From positions 1 through 30,752 of the forward strand of contig CAJOQU010000182.1 in the NCBI GenBank assembly GCA_905236975.1: a stretch of DNA of 30,752 bases, written 5' to 3'. This stretch comes from an uncultured Clostridia bacterium. GTDB taxonomy: Bacteria; Bacillota; Clostridia; Oscillospirales; Acutalibacteraceae. Shown one piece after another: positions 30,059 to 30,752 of the stretch (position 1 is its first letter; each line of letters begins with the position of its first letter). Made by a program: the position numbers and the translations under genes. The notes under the pieces were generated by a model that worked only from the letters and a program-made list of their open reading frames with translations, ran no database searches and was not told where the DNA came from.

Positions 30059-30334
30059 ATGTATGAAGCTCTTGGAATGGTAGAGACCCGCGGTCTTGTT
30101 GCCGCAATCGAAGCCGCCGATGCCATGGTCAAAGCGGCCAACGTGGTGCTGATCGGTTCCGAAAAGATCGGTTCCGGCCTTGTCAGCGTGATGGTTCGCG
30201 GTGACGTCGGCGCGGTAAAATCGGCAGTTGAGGCAGGTGGCGCCGCCGCCGGCAGACTGGGTGAAGTGGTAGCGACCCATGTCATCCCCAGACCGCATGA
30301 AGATGTAAACAAGCTGTTGCCCTCGCTCGATTAA
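30059..30334 (+). CDS. BMC-H shell protein (PduA/PduJ/EutM-like)
   Basis: The 91-residue product is a canonical hexamer-forming shell subunit. It shows the opening EALGMVETRGLVAAIEAADAM (residues 3-23, read in two halves), then VKAANVVLIG, the pore turn KIGSG (36-40), and LVSVMVRGDVGAVKSAVEAG. The end, VIPRPHEDVNKLLP, is the usual conserved C-terminus. Such hexamers tile the facets of the shell and let small polar metabolites pass. It has an excellent AGGAGG (30045-30050) and is probably a major shell component. Its first 49 bases and ribosome-binding region reappear at the window end, so a near-identical paralogue follows the next gene. Confidence 0.95.
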   Translation: MYEALGMVETRGLVAAIEAADAMVKAANVVLIGSEKIGSGLVSVMVRGDVGAVKSAVEAGGAAAGRLGEVVATHVIPRPHEDVNKLLPSLD

Positions 30335-30345
30335 GGTCGTTTTTC

Positions 30346-30627
30346 ATGGAAGAGGCAATCGCACTGCTCGAAGTACAGGCAATGGTGACCGCCATTGTCG
30401 GCCTTGACGCGATGAGCAAGGCCGCCAACGTGAGGTTGATTCACGTGGAAAAACGCCTGGGCGGTCGTCTGGTCACGGTAGTCGTGGCAGGTTCCGTCTC
30501 GGCAGTGACTGCCGCCGCCGAGGCCGGAAAAGCCGCCGCCGCGCAGGTAGGTAACGTCAAACTGTGCGAGGTGATCGCGCGCCCGCACCCCGAAGTCATG
30601 AAGTTTCTTAGAACCGACCCGGTGTAA
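30346..30627 (+). CDS. BMC-H shell protein, divergent pore
   Basis: The 93-residue product keeps the BMC-H fold (AIALLEVQAMVTAIVGLDAM, then KAANVRLIHVEK, LVTVVVAGSVSAVTAAAEAG, VIARPHPEVMKFL). Its pore turn reads KRLGGR (36-41) in place of KIGSG. The two arginines make a bulkier and more positive pore, which may select anionic metabolites such as phosphates or CoA esters. Cys74 is near the C-terminal region. It lies 11 bases after the preceding shell gene. Its ribosome binding site is weak (AAGGTC), so it is likely expressed at a lower level than its neighbours, perhaps as a minor facet component. Pore selectivity is an inference from charge. Confidence 0.92.
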   Translation: MEEAIALLEVQAMVTAIVGLDAMSKAANVRLIHVEKRLGGRLVTVVVAGSVSAVTAAAEAGKAAAAQVGNVKLCEVIARPHPEVMKFLRTDPV

Positions 30628-30703
30628 ACCGCCGGTTTCTAAGCGGCTGATAATTGCATAAGCAAACACAAATCTGAAAATTTTCTTTAGGAGGAAAATC
30701 AAT

Positions 30704-30752
30704 ATGTATGAAGCTCTTGGAATGGTAGAGACCCGCGGTCTTGTTGCCGCAA
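30704..30752 (+). CDS. BMC-H shell protein, 5' end only (cut by the window)
   Basis: Only 49 bases are present, encoding MYEALGMVETRGLVAA. They are identical to the first 49 bases of the shell gene at 30059. The upstream TTAGGAGGAAAATCAAT differs from that gene's only by one extra A. It is therefore a tandem paralogue of the PduA-like gene with the KRLGG-pore gene between. The rest lies outside the window. Confidence in the gene is high; its full length and 3' sequence cannot be judged. Confidence 0.85.
   Translation, partial: MYEALGMVETRGLVAA

Noticed and set aside
30331..30702. A 123-codon minus-strand frame opposite the third shell gene
   Set aside because: It is antisense to a clear BMC-H gene and its translation shows no recognisable domain.
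1..30752. Mobile elements, prophage or CRISPR array
   Set aside because: No transposase, integrase, phage structural gene, cas gene or regularly spaced repeat array was seen on either strand.

Overview
The window looks like chromosomal DNA from an anaerobic Firmicute of class Clostridia, possibly Oscillospirales-like. The reasons are AGGAGG-type ribosome binding sites, sigma-A promoters with TGnTATAAT extensions, moderate to high GC, and a GlpP/DUF1667 glycerol operon, a CDP-glycerol polymer cluster and a bacterial microcompartment (BMC) locus side by side. The genus cannot be read from the sequence. No tRNA, rRNA, CRISPR array, transposase or prophage gene was seen.

Layout. (1) 1-2361: a PRPP synthetase-family gene (minus) diverges from cysK (plus), each with its own promoter. 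(2) 2394-7975: a glycerol-3-phosphate operon, glpP - mgtC-like - GlpA-like oxidoreductase - second FAD oxidoreductase - DUF1667 - HAD phosphatase, followed by a small acidic unknown protein. An intrinsic-terminator-like hairpin sits between the promoter and glpP, which suggests the antiterminator controls its own operon. (3) 8085-16871 (minus): a seven-gene surface-polymer operon with three different CDP-glycerol glycerophosphotransferase-family enzymes, an IspD/TarI cytidylyltransferase, an SDR epimerase/dehydratase and a two-gene ABC-2 exporter, behind one promoter near 16904-16932. (4) 16997-19922 (minus): malQ and a sugar-binding lipoprotein without permease genes, preceded by two related inverted repeats. 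(5) 20172-24052 (plus): degV, then trkA-trkH for potassium uptake. (6) 24179-24391 (minus): a small XRE-type regulator. (7) 24797-30752 (plus): acetate kinase, class II aldolase, CoA-acylating aldehyde dehydrogenase, zinc alcohol dehydrogenase and four BMC-H shell genes, the last cut by the window end.

The BMC region is the most interesting part. Three successive enzymes each carry a short amphipathic helix resembling an encapsulation peptide: the aldolase at its C-terminus, the aldehyde dehydrogenase and alcohol dehydrogenase at their N-termini. The expected chemistry is aldol cleavage of a deoxysugar phosphate (fuculose- or rhamnulose-1-phosphate type) to DHAP plus lactaldehyde. The aldehyde is then disproportionated to an alcohol and an acyl-CoA, and acetate kinase recovers ATP from the acyl phosphate. 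No glycyl radical diol dehydratase, phosphotransacylase or vertex protein lies in the window; they may lie to the right. Unusual details are a five-cysteine linker in the aldolase, a pore-loop insertion containing a cysteine in the first shell protein, acyl-pocket and active-site substitutions in the acetate kinase, and a shell gene whose start is repeated exactly at the window end.
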